Shown one piece after another: positions 1-7,175 of a stretch of DNA of 64,000 bases; position 1 is the stretch's first letter; each line of letters opens with the position of its first letter. Below the pieces are notes generated by a model, which saw nothing but the letters and a program-made list of their open reading frames with translations, searched no databases and was not told the origin of the DNA. The stretch comes from Aristaeella lactis. Lineage in GTDB: Bacteria > Bacillota > Clostridia > Christensenellales > Aristaeellaceae. Both the position numbers and the translations under genes were made by a program. The stretch is from contig NZ_CP069421.1 in the NCBI RefSeq assembly GCF_018118585.1, positions 2,542,001 to 2,606,000 on the forward strand, read 5' to 3'.

Positions 1-135
1 GAATCCTCCCACATCGGAGAAGACACCGGGGGTCTCTGTTTTCCGGATATGCTTTTTCATCAGTTCGACCGACTTGTAGCCGGCAGTGATATCAACGCCA
101 GCGGCGGCGTAGGCTTCGGATTTGGAATTCAGCAT
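1..135 (-). CDS. purM: Phosphoribosylformylglycinamidine cyclo-ligase, N-terminal fragment
   Basis: The first 45 codons are visible before the gene runs off the left edge of the window. The start (MLNSKSEAYAAAGVDITAGY) matches the conserved PurM N-terminus, where the Ser-Glu-Ala-Tyr and Gly-Val-Asp residues begin the ATP-dependent ring-closing enzyme that makes aminoimidazole ribonucleotide in purine synthesis. The ATG follows an AAAGGAA ribosome binding site with normal spacing. It lies 144 bases downstream of the purF-like gene on the same strand, so it should belong to the purE-purF-purM transcription unit. The spacer between them holds a copy of the structured repeat described at 20.2-20.8 kb. 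The catalytic core is outside the window and its integrity cannot be judged. Confidence 0.9.
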   Translation of the reverse strand, partial: MLNSKSEAYAAAGVDITAGYKSVELMKKHIRKTETPGVFSDVGGF

Positions 136-162
136 GGTGTTATTCCTTTCATCTCATGGTTG

Positions 163-281
163 TGTTTATTCTTTCCCGCAACCTCAATCGTCGCATCTCG
201 CCCTTGGAGCGGGCTCACTGCTCGTTTCGGTTGACTCGGTCGGCTCATTTCCGCCTTCGACGGACAGCCCACTGGGCTGTC
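163..281 (-). repeat. Isolated copy of the structured repeat, between purF and purM
   Basis: Read on the minus strand, this spacer contains the same elements as the array at 20.24-20.79 kb. There is a hairpin with loop CACTG on the plus strand (CAGTG on the minus strand; arms GACAGCC/GGCTGTC, 263-281), a second small hairpin with a GAA loop, and the core running from the GAGTCAACCGAAACGAGCAG block to CGACGATTGAGG (about 177-246). The CAGTG-loop hairpin covers the purF stop codon. Similarity is by eye. It is the only copy I found away from the tRNA-Asn locus. Confidence 0.75.
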
Positions 282-1710
282 ATTCGCCTTCCTCCCCATT
301 CCAGCAGTAAGTGCACAGCTCGCAGGGATCAATACCGATGGCCTTGATCACGCCCTCGAGGGTCTGGAACTCCAGGGAAGCGAAGTTGAACTTCTTGCAG
401 ATGCATTCCCGGAGGTTCTTGCCGCGCTCGGTGCTGCCGTCGGCATATTCATCGATGTGCTCGAAACCTTCCTCCCCTTCCAGCTCCAGGATCACCCGGC
501 GGGCGATCAGCTCCAGGTCGCTGTTGGAGCGGGAGAAGTTCAGGTATTTGCAGGCGTACATAATGGGCGGGCAGGCACTGCGCATATGCACGGACTTGGC
601 ACCGCTCTCGTACAGGAACTCAACGGTTTCCCTCAGCTGGGTACCCCGGACGATGGAGTCATCCACAAACAGCAGGTTCTTGTCCTTGATCAGTTCGTTC
701 ACGGGAATCTGCTTCATCTTGGCAATCTTGTCCCGGTCCGTCTGGTTGGCCGGCATGAAGCTGCGGCTCCAGGTAGGGGTGTATTTAATGAAGGCACGGG
801 CAAAGGGAACGCCGCTGCGGTTCGCGTAGCCAATGGCATGGGGCGTACCGGAATCCGGAACACCGCCGATGTAGTCGATCGGATCATTCCGGCCGGCGGC
901 CTTGTCATTGTCCGCCATGATCGCGCCGTTGCGGTAGCGCATCTCTTCCACGTTCACCCCTTCATAGGTGGAGGTGGGATAGCCGTAATAGCTCCAGAGG
1001 AAGGAGCAGATCTTCTTTTTCTTTCCCGGAGGCACCAACTGGGTCATCTTGCTGGGGGTCAGTTCCACGATCTCCCCGGGGCCCAGTTCACGAACGTCTT
1101 CGTATCCGGTCTTATGGAAGGCAAAGGATTCAAAGGCCACGGCGTAGCTGTCATCCCGCTTGCCGATCGCCACGGGCAGGCGGCCCATGCGGTCCCGGGC
1201 GGCAATGATGGAACCCTTGTCCGTCAGGATCAGGATGGAAGCAGTGCCGATGATGGACTTCTGGGCGAACCGGATGCCCTCGGCAAAATTGCTCTTCTGG
1301 TTGATCAGCGCGCTGAGCAGCTCTGTCTGGTTGATCTTGCCGCCGGTCATGGAATCAAAATGACCGCCGCTGAAGCTGAGGTACTGATCGATCAGTTCAT
1401 CCGCGTTGTTGATCACACCGGTCATGCAGATGGCATAGGTGCCAAGATTGGACCTGATCAGCAGGGGCTGGGGATCCGCGTCGGAAATACATCCGATGGC
1501 GGAAGTGCCGCGCATTTCCTCAAAAATATGCTCAAACTTGGTCCGGAAAGGAGCGTTGCAGATATTATGAATCTTCCGCTGCAGACCGATCTCCTCATCC
1601 CACGCGGCCATACCGGCACGGCGTGTGCCCAGGTGGCTGTGGTAGTCTACACCGAAAAACACATCCAGCATGCAGTCCTTTTTGGATGTAATCCCGAAAA
1701 AACCGCCCAT
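280..1710 (-). CDS. purF: Amidophosphoribosyltransferase-like protein lacking the N-terminal catalytic Cys
   Basis: This 476-residue protein has the PurF layout: an N-terminal class II glutamine amidotransferase fold (LGTRRAGM at 27-34), the GGVPDSGTPHAIGYA block (282-296) and the PRPP-binding loop LLFVDDSIVRGTQL (346-359). PurF makes phosphoribosylamine, the first committed step of purine synthesis. The family normally begins Met-Cys-Gly, with Cys as the glutaminase nucleophile. Here the start is MGGFFGI, so Gly replaces that Cys. The phosphoribosyltransferase half looks intact, and the C-terminus has a CELCTYC cluster. Start choice: GGAGGT about nine bases before the ATG. It sits downstream of purE and upstream of purM in the same orientation. 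I recall similar MGGFFG proteins annotated as PurF in other clostridia. Whether it uses free ammonia, or a partner glutaminase, is inference. Confidence 0.85.
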   Translation of the reverse strand: MGGFFGITSKKDCMLDVFFGVDYHSHLGTRRAGMAAWDEEIGLQRKIHNICNAPFRTKFEHIFEEMRGTSAIGCISDADPQPLLIRSNLGTYAICMTGVINNADELIDQYLSFSGGHFDSMTGGKINQTELLSALINQKSNFAEGIRFAQKSIIGTASILILTDKGSIIAARDRMGRLPVAIGKRDDSYAVAFESFAFHKTGYEDVRELGPGEIVELTPSKMTQLVPPGKKKKICSFLWSYYGYPTSTYEGVNVEEMRYRNGAIMADNDKAAGRNDPIDYIGGVPDSGTPHAIGYANRSGVPFARAFIKYTPTWSRSFMPANQTDRDKIAKMKQIPVNELIKDKNLLFVDDSIVRGTQLRETVEFLYESGAKSVHMRSACPPIMYACKYLNFSRSNSDLELIARRVILELEGEEGFEHIDEYADGSTERGKNLRECICKKFNFASLEFQTLEGVIKAIGIDPCELCTYCWNGEEGE

Positions 1711-1740
1711 AGTTATTGAACCTCCGGTTTTATATCAATT

Positions 1741-1859
1741 CATAATTCATCATTCACAATTCATAATTCGGACCACTTTGCCGTTTCTGTCCTGTGAAAG
1801 ATGTTCCTGATTACGTTTAAGTAATCATAATTCTGAATTCTTAATTCTGAATTCTGAAT
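1741..1859. repeat. AT-rich tandem heptamer-like repeat in the purE-purF spacer
   Basis: Two clusters of the degenerate units AATTCATA/AATTCTG lie here: 1741-1769 (AATTCATAATTC type) and about 1829-1859 (AATTCTGAATTC type). Similar tracts recur in at least nine other gaps of the window. No promoter or terminator is evident in this spacer. Confidence 0.7.
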
Positions 1860-2347
1860 TAAAGCCGTTCGGCAATCCCGGCGTCCTTTGCCAGGACCGC
1901 TTCCGCGTCGGCTTTGCGCTTCGCGTCCAGCTTCGCAGCCAGGTCCGCGTCTTCCACGGCCAGGATCTGCGCCGCCAGCAGGGCCGCGTTCGCCCCGCCG
2001 TTCACCGCCACGGTCGCCACCGGGATACCGGTGGGCATCTGAACCGTGGAAAGAAGGGCGTCCAGTCCCTCCAGGCAGGGTCCCTGGCAGGGAATCCCGA
2101 TCACCGGCAGGGTCGTGTTCGCCGCGATGGCACCGGCCAGATGGGCCGCCATACCGGCCGCCGCGATCAGCGCCCCGAAGCCGTTCTTCCGCGCATTGAC
2201 TGCAAAAGCCCGGGCCTCCTCCGGTGTGCGGTGTGCTGAATAGACATGCACCTCGAAGGGAATACCCAGGCTTTTGAGCTGATCCGTTGCTTTTTTAATC
2301 ACGGGCAGGTCGCTGTCGCTGCCCATGATGATACCTACTTTTCTCAC
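1859..2347 (-). CDS. purE: N5-carboxyaminoimidazole ribonucleotide mutase
   Basis: This 162-residue protein is a class I PurE, which moves the carboxyl group from N5-CAIR to C4 to give CAIR in purine synthesis. Diagnostic motifs are GSDSD (9-13), SAHRTPEEA (38-46), AAGMAAHLAGA (63-73) and the C-terminal STVQMPTGIPVATVAVNGGA block. Length is typical. The start codon is GTG, chosen because a perfect AGGAGG (2356-2361) lies eight bases upstream. It is the first gene of the purE-purF-purM unit and has its own promoter at 2386-2414. A separate PurK would be needed to make N5-CAIR and is not seen here. Confidence 0.96.
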   Translation of the reverse strand: MRKVGIIMGSDSDLPVIKKATDQLKSLGIPFEVHVYSAHRTPEEARAFAVNARKNGFGALIAAAGMAAHLAGAIAANTTLPVIGIPCQGPCLEGLDALLSTVQMPTGIPVATVAVNGGANAALLAAQILAVEDADLAAKLDAKRKADAEAVLAKDAGIAERL

Positions 2348-2385
2348 AATAGGATCCTCCTGACTTCTCCATTGAAACCGTTCCC

Positions 2386-2414
2386 ACTATACTTCAAAAC
2401 ACGAACATTGTCAA
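2386..2414 (-). promoter_or_regulatory. Sigma-A promoter of the purE operon
   Basis: On the minus strand, TTGACA (2409-2414) and TATAGT (2386-2391) are separated by exactly 17 bases and lie about 40 bases upstream of the purE ribosome binding site. No purine riboswitch-like structure is visible in the short leader. Confidence 0.85.
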
Positions 2415-2450
2415 TTGAAAACAAAGGAAATTCATAATAATTTAATCAAA

Positions 2451-2483
2451 AACCCGAACGTTCGGAAATAAACGTTCGGGTTT
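2451..2483 (-). terminator. Intrinsic terminator after pyrI
   Basis: A 12-base-pair stem (AACCCGAACGTT / AACGTTCGGGTT) with a loop of about eight bases is followed on the minus strand by a T-run (GGGTTTTTG). It lies 53 bases past the pyrI stop and ends the pyrimidine operon just before the purE promoter. Confidence 0.85.
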
Positions 2484-2535
2484 CTTCGGATTTTGTGCTT
2501 TCTGGTGCAGTTCTTGCTATTTTCTCTATCTCCGG

Positions 2536-2958
2536 TCAGAGGCTGGAGGCTTTTGCTTCACAGTAAGCGCACCTGTATTCTTTCTTTTCCCGGTCTGTCA
2601 GGTGGAAAACCTGGTCCAGTTCCTGCTCACAGGAGGAAATGCACCGGGGGTTTTTGCAGAAGATCACGTTCACCAGTTTTTCCGGCATTTCGATACGCTT
2701 TTTCTCTTTCAGCTCACCGTTCCGGATAATGTTGACCGTGGCGCCCGGATCCACATAGCCGATGATATCCAGATCCACATCGATCGCCGCGTCGACCTTG
2801 ATGATATCCTTCCTGCCCAGTTTGCGGGAAACCACATTGGTGATCATGGCGACCGGCGCCTCCAGGCTTTCCAGGCCCAGCAGGCGATAAAGCTTCATAC
2901 CGCAGCCCGCGGCGATGTGATCGATCACGATCCCGTCCCGGATGGAATCCACGTTCAT
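2536..2958 (-). CDS. pyrI: Aspartate carbamoyltransferase regulatory subunit
   Basis: This 140-residue PyrI is the zinc-binding regulatory chain of the ATCase holoenzyme, which binds nucleotide effectors. The N-terminal allosteric domain is followed by a zinc domain with ligands in CKNPRC and CAYC near the C-terminus. Its ATG overlaps the pyrB stop by four bases (ATGA), implying translational coupling to the catalytic chain. Presence of PyrI predicts an enterobacterial-type, allosterically controlled ATCase rather than the bare PyrB trimer of Bacillus. It is the last gene of the operon and is followed by a terminator. Confidence 0.95.
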   Translation of the reverse strand: MNVDSIRDGIVIDHIAAGCGMKLYRLLGLESLEAPVAMITNVVSRKLGRKDIIKVDAAIDVDLDIIGYVDPGATVNIIRNGELKEKKRIEMPEKLVNVIFCKNPRCISSCEQELDQVFHLTDREKKEYRCAYCEAKASSL

Positions 2959-3935
2959 ATCGTTCCCCCCTCCATCTCGTGCGCGGTGCGTGAGACGCTT
3001 GCGTCCGCGGTGCGCGCGCGACTCAAATTCAACAGTTTCAGGATGAGTGCCATGCGCATATATTTTCCGTTCAGCACCTGCTTGAAATAGCAGGCCCGGG
3101 GATCCTCGTCCACCGCGACGCTGATCTCATTCACGCGGGGCAGGGGATGCATCACGCACAGGTCCGGCTTTGCTTTCTTCATCTTTTCCGGCGTCAGGAT
3201 GTAGCTGTCCCGCAGGCGCAGGTAGTCTTCCTCGTTGAAGAAGCGTTCCCGCTGCACCCGGGTCATATACAGGATATCCAGGTCCCCGATGACTTCCTCC
3301 AGGTCCGTGGTCTGGACATAGGGAATGTTCTTTTTCTTCAGGGCGTCGTTTTTCACATAGCTGGGAACTTTCAGTTCCTCGGGGCTGATGAGTACGAAGT
3401 TCAGTCCTTCATAGCGGGACATGGCATTGAGCAGGGAATGCACCGTACGGCCGAACTTCAGGTCGCCGCACAGACCCACAGTCATGCTGCCCAGTCTTCC
3501 CTTTTCCCTGCGGATGGTCAGCAGGTCCGCCAGCGTCTGGGTGGGATGGCAGTGACCGCCGTCTCCGGCATTGATCACCGGTACGGAAGCGTTCCGTGCC
3601 GCGACCAGTGCCGCGCCTTCCTTCGGATGACGCATGGCAATGATATCCGCGTAGCAGGAAACCGTCTTGGCTGTATCCGCCACGCTTTCCCCTTTGGCGG
3701 CGGAGCTGGTGCCCGCGCCGGTCACGCTGAGTACATTACCGCCCAGCTCATACATGGCAGCCTCAAAGCTCAGGCGCGTACGGGTGCTGGGTTCAAAGAA
3801 GAGGGTCGCCAGTTTTTTCCTCCGGCAGGCATCGGCATAATCGTCCGGATGGGCGATAATGTCTTCCGCCGTATCCATGAGCTGGTCCAGCTCCTCCGGG
3901 GTCAGATCCGGAACATCAATAATGCTTCGTTTCAT
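2955..3935 (-). CDS. pyrB: Aspartate carbamoyltransferase catalytic subunit
   Basis: This 326-residue ATCase catalytic chain condenses carbamoyl phosphate and aspartate in the first committed pyrimidine step. It carries the carbamoyl-phosphate loop FEPSTRTR, the conserved [17 protein letters not shown] block and HPLPRVNE near the C-terminus. The last roughly 20 residues (after LKLLNL) are an Arg/Ala/Ser-rich tail beyond the normal end of the family. They are encoded by a GC-rich, palindromic stretch (about 2,965-3,025), which suggests a late insertion or run-on. It overlaps pyrI by four bases. Confidence 0.96.
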   Translation of the reverse strand: MKRSIIDVPDLTPEELDQLMDTAEDIIAHPDDYADACRRKKLATLFFEPSTRTRLSFEAAMYELGGNVLSVTGAGTSSAAKGESVADTAKTVSCYADIIAMRHPKEGAALVAARNASVPVINAGDGGHCHPTQTLADLLTIRREKGRLGSMTVGLCGDLKFGRTVHSLLNAMSRYEGLNFVLISPEELKVPSYVKNDALKKKNIPYVQTTDLEEVIGDLDILYMTRVQRERFFNEEDYLRLRDSYILTPEKMKKAKPDLCVMHPLPRVNEISVAVDEDPRACYFKQVLNGKYMRMALILKLLNLSRARTADASVSRTAHEMEGGTI

Positions 3936-3999
3936 CTTATCCTCCGCGTTTATTAATGAAGCGACCGTCCGGGGGACAGATCGCCTGTTTCAGAAGTTA

Positions 4000-4656
4000 T
4001 CAGAGCCGGGCCCAGGATTCATCAGACGGATTATTCCGGAACCGGATCAGCCGGGAAATATCCTCGGGCCGGATATAACCTTCCTTAGCGGCTTCTTCCG
4101 CAATGACGTCAAAGTTCGTCAGGGACACATTCTTCACATTGGCAGCCGCCAGCCGGTCCAGGCCCTTCTGCATGCCGTAGGTGAAAATGCTCACGATGCC
4201 AAGTACTTCCGCGCCTGCCTGGCGCAGCACATCCACAACTTCCAGCACGCTGCCGCCGGTGGAGATCAGGTCTTCCACAACCACGACCTTCTGGCCGGGC
4301 TCCAGCCTGCCTTCAATCTGGTTCTGCCGGCCGTGGTCCTTGGCACCGGAACGCACATAACCCATGGGCAGGCCCATGATATGCGCCGTGATCGCCGCGT
4401 GGGCAATTCCGGCGGTGGAGGTACCCATCAGCACTTCCACAGAAGGATATTCCTCCCCGATCAGCTTCGCCAGTCCTTTTTCCACGTCCGTGCGGACCTC
4501 CGGCGCCGTCAGGGTGAGCCGGTTGTCGCAGTAAACCGGGCTTTTGATCCCGCTGGCCCAGGTAAAGGGTTCCTCCGGGCGGAAGAAGACCGCCTTGATC
4601 TTCAGCAGGTCCCGCGCGATCTGCTGGTTCAGTTCTTCCCGTGTCATAAGTTTCAC
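4000..4656 (-). CDS. pyrE: Orotate phosphoribosyltransferase
   Basis: This 218-residue protein transfers ribose-5-phosphate from PRPP to orotate to form OMP. The type I PRTase signature VVVVEDLISTGGS binds PRPP, and FTWASGIKSPVYCDNR is the N-terminal orotate-side motif. It lies between pyrF and pyrB in the pyrimidine operon, 64 bases upstream of pyrB. The upstream gap to pyrF carries AT-rich repeats rather than an obvious promoter. Start chosen at MKLMTREELN; the preceding AAGTGAGTGAAA gives a modest ribosome binding site, and a second ATG three codons in is an alternative. Confidence 0.95.
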   Translation of the reverse strand: MKLMTREELNQQIARDLLKIKAVFFRPEEPFTWASGIKSPVYCDNRLTLTAPEVRTDVEKGLAKLIGEEYPSVEVLMGTSTAGIAHAAITAHIMGLPMGYVRSGAKDHGRQNQIEGRLEPGQKVVVVEDLISTGGSVLEVVDVLRQAGAEVLGIVSIFTYGMQKGLDRLAAANVKNVSLTNFDVIAEEAAKEGYIRPEDISRLIRFRNNPSDESWARL

Positions 4657-4721
4657 TCACTTTCAATTCATCATGATTCAGTGTGCCGCTTCCCGTTCAG
4701 TATCCGGTTCACACCAACTAT

Positions 4722-4785
4722 CATTCTGCATTCTGAATTCTGAATTCTTCATTGTGAATTCATTGGATTTTATCCAATGAATTCA
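4722..4785. repeat. AT-rich repeat plus perfect hairpin at the pyrF stop codon
   Basis: Copies of the AATTCTG-type tract (4722-4750) run into a perfect inverted repeat. Its arms TGAATTCATTGGA and TCCAATGAATTCA (4755-4767 and 4773-4785) flank a five-base loop that includes part of the pyrF stop codon. No T-run follows on the minus strand, so it is more likely an mRNA processing or stabilising hairpin than a terminator. Confidence 0.65.
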
Positions 4786-5468
4786 GCGATGCAGCGCTCA
4801 TATGCCGCCACCGGGTCTTCCGCCGCGGTGATCGGGCGTCCCACCACAATGTAATCGCTGCCGATCCGGTTTGCCTCCGCAGGCGTCATCACCCGCTTCT
4901 GGTCTCCCACATCTCCATCCGCGAAACGCACGCCGGGTGTCACGGTCAGGAAATCCTTTCCGCAGGCCTCGTGCACCTTACCTGCTTCCAGCGGAGAGCA
5001 GACCACCCCGTCCAGTCCGGCTTTCCGGGCGTTCAGGGCATAATGCATAACCACTTCGTCTATGGGCCGTTCGATCAGGAGATCCTTTTCCAGGGCTTCC
5101 TGGTCCGTGCTGGTCAGCTGGGTCACAGCAATCAGCAGCGGCCTGCTGCCGTCCGGCCTGGTCAGGCCTTCCAGCGCGGCCTCCATCATCCGGATTGTAC
5201 CCGCAGCGTGCAGGTTGCAGATATCCACATCCAGATCCCTCAAGACCATCATCGCCTTTTTCACTGTGTTCGGAATGTCATGCAGCTTCAGATCCAGGAA
5301 GATCTTGTGTCCCCGTGCCTTAATCTGCCGGACGATGTCCGGACCCGCTCCGTAGAACAGCTCCATGCCGATCTTCACAAACGGCTTGCGTCCCTGGAAC
5401 CTGTCCAGGAAGGCCAGCGTCTGCTCAGCGTTCGGGAAATCGCAGGCTACGATCACGTCTTTACCCAT
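4770..5468 (-). CDS. pyrF: Orotidine 5'-phosphate decarboxylase
   Basis: This 232-residue protein catalyses the last step to UMP. The catalytic DxKxxD motif is seen in [13 protein letters not shown], with the phosphate-binding VTPGVRF and IVVGRPIT segments towards the C-terminus. Length fits the short bacterial type (about 230-240). It is 17 bases downstream of pyrD and upstream of pyrE. A GGAGGAGAAAC ribosome binding site precedes the ATG. Confidence 0.96.
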   Translation of the reverse strand: MGKDVIVACDFPNAEQTLAFLDRFQGRKPFVKIGMELFYGAGPDIVRQIKARGHKIFLDLKLHDIPNTVKKAMMVLRDLDVDICNLHAAGTIRMMEAALEGLTRPDGSRPLLIAVTQLTSTDQEALEKDLLIERPIDEVVMHYALNARKAGLDGVVCSPLEAGKVHEACGKDFLTVTPGVRFADGDVGDQKRVMTPAEANRIGSDYIVVGRPITAAEDPVAAYERCIAEFIG

Positions 5469-5485
5469 GTGTGTTTCTCCTCCCT

Positions 5486-6394
5486 TTATGCTTGTACCGC
5501 CAGTTCCTGCAGGCTCCGGATCCCGTATTTGTCCATTGCCGCAGGCAGGTCGTCAATAATCTTTTTGCAGGCGCAGGGGTCGGCCAGGTTCGCCGCGCCG
5601 ACCTCTACCGCGGACGCGCCGGCCATCATCATTTCCAGCACATCCTCCGCGGTTGTCACACCGCCCATGCCCACCACCGGGATTTTCACCGCCCGGCATA
5701 CCTGCCAGACCATCCGCAGCGCCACCGGGAAAACAGCCGGTCCGCTGACCCCGCCCATCACATTTTTGATCACGGGTTTCCGGGTCCGCAAGTCAATACG
5801 CATTCCCTGCAGGGTGTTGATCAGGGATACGCCGTCCGCGCCGGCATCCTCGCAGGCTTTCGCGATGGCGGTAATATCCGTCACATTCGGGCTCAGTTTC
5901 ATAATGACCGGCTTTGTCGTGACCCGCTTCACCGCCGCGGTTACCTCCGCTGCCGCTTTCGGATCCGTACCGAAGGACATCCCGCCTCCGTGTACATTCG
6001 GGCAGGAGATGTTGACCTCCAGCCAGCCGACCTGTTCCTCTTGATCCAGCCGTTCGCAGGTATAGGCGTAATCCGCCACGCTGAAACCGCTGACATTTGC
6101 CATAACCGGCTTATGGAAAACTTCCTTCAGCTTCGGCAGTTCCTCCGCGATCACTTTTTCCACCCCGGGGTTCTGCAGACCGACGGCATTGATCATGCCG
6201 GCCGGGCATTCCGCAATGCGGGGCGTCGGATTCCCGAAGCGGGGATCCTTCGTCGTTCCCTTGAAGGAGAAGGTTCCCAGGCAGTTGATGTCATACCACT
6301 GGGCAAACTCATATCCGAAACCAAAGGTACCGCTGGCGGGGATTACGGGATTATCCAGATCAATACCGCACAGGTTTGTTGTCAGGCGTCCCAA
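5486..6394 (-). CDS. pyrD: Dihydroorotate dehydrogenase, class 1B catalytic subunit
   Basis: This 302-residue FMN enzyme oxidises dihydroorotate to orotate. The active-site Cys lies in [17 protein letters not shown], as in class 1B enzymes, which pair with PyrK and use [14 protein letters not shown] and [13 protein letters not shown] are FMN barrel motifs. I place the start at a TTG at 6394 (L-G-R-L-T-T-N) because GGAGG sits seven bases upstream and homologues begin here. This overlaps the end of pyrK by 13 bases. A longer reading with an upstream start would have an unrelated N-terminal extension. Confidence 0.93.
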   Translation of the reverse strand: MGRLTTNLCGIDLDNPVIPASGTFGFGYEFAQWYDINCLGTFSFKGTTKDPRFGNPTPRIAECPAGMINAVGLQNPGVEKVIAEELPKLKEVFHKPVMANVSGFSVADYAYTCERLDQEEQVGWLEVNISCPNVHGGGMSFGTDPKAAAEVTAAVKRVTTKPVIMKLSPNVTDITAIAKACEDAGADGVSLINTLQGMRIDLRTRKPVIKNVMGGVSGPAVFPVALRMVWQVCRAVKIPVVGMGGVTTAEDVLEMMMAGASAVEVGAANLADPCACKKIIDDLPAAMDKYGIRSLQELAVQA

Positions 6395-7116
6395 ATGATC
6401 TCCTCCTTCTCCAGCACCGGACCTTCCCGGCAAATGCGCTTGTATCCGGTAATGGTTTTGCAGCTGCAGCCCATACAGGCGCCGAAGCCACAGCCCATCC
6501 GTTCCTCAAAGGAGAACTGGCCTGAGGTTTTTGCTGCCCGGTATACCGCCCGGAGCATGGGTTCCGGTCCGCAGGTGTAGAAGTAGCTGTACTCTTCCGG
6601 CAGGGCGTCGGTCACAAACCCTTTGACGCCGTAACTGCCGTCCGCCGTGGTCACCGTCACACCGCAGCCAAGCGCCCTGAACTCTTCTTCCCCGAACACT
6701 TCTCCTGCCGTGTTGAATCCCAGCACTGCCTGCGGTTTTTTCCCTTCGGCGATCAGCTTCTTTGCCAGCAGGTACAGAGGCGGAACGCCCACGCCGCCGC
6801 CCAGCAGCAGCGGAGTATCACCAGCCTTTGTCAGGTCATATCCGTTCCCTAGTCCCGTCAGCACGTCCAGGGTTTCGCCGGGCATCATCCCGGCCATCTG
6901 TTCCGTACCTTTCCCTACCACCTTATACAGGATGGTCAGTGAACCGGGTTCGGAATCGTAGACGGAGATAGGCCGGCGCAGGAACAGGCCCTCCAGGCGG
7001 ATATTCACAAATCCGCCCGGCTTCTGGGCCTCCAGCTCCGCGCCTTCCAGCCGCATCCGGTAAACACAGCCTGTCACCGGCACATTCTCCCTGATAGTCA
7101 GAATCTCTTGCTTCAT
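6382..7116 (-). CDS. pyrK: Dihydroorotate dehydrogenase electron transfer subunit
   Basis: This 244-residue ferredoxin-reductase-like protein carries FAD and a 2Fe-2S cluster and passes electrons from PyrD to NAD. LRRPISVYD is the FAD-binding motif, LLGGGVGVPPLY the NAD-site glycine loop, and the cluster cysteines are in GCGFGACMGCSCK plus a later Cys (RICREG). It precedes and overlaps pyrD, which fits a PyrD2PyrK2 complex. Start is the ATG of MKQEILTIREN. Confidence 0.95.
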   Translation of the reverse strand: MKQEILTIRENVPVTGCVYRMRLEGAELEAQKPGGFVNIRLEGLFLRRPISVYDSEPGSLTILYKVVGKGTEQMAGMMPGETLDVLTGLGNGYDLTKAGDTPLLLGGGVGVPPLYLLAKKLIAEGKKPQAVLGFNTAGEVFGEEEFRALGCGVTVTTADGSYGVKGFVTDALPEEYSYFYTCGPEPMLRAVYRAAKTSGQFSFEERMGCGFGACMGCSCKTITGYKRICREGPVLEKEEIIWDA

Positions 7117-7138
7117 ACTGCCCTTTCAGTTTAACTAA

Positions 7139-7172
7139 TAATTCTGAATTCTGAATTCTTAATTCTGAATTG
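7139..7172. repeat. AT-rich tandem repeat between carB and pyrK
   Basis: Four head-to-tail AATTCTG-type units (one variant AATTCTT) fill most of the 59-base gap between the carB stop and the pyrK start. They match the tracts at 1.8, 4.7, 37.6 and 56.1 kb. Confidence 0.75.
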
Positions 7173-7175
7173 GTT

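Noticed and set aside
2348-2400. Purine riboswitch in the purE leader
   Set aside because: The leader between the promoter and ribosome binding site is only about 25 bases, too short for the aptamer.
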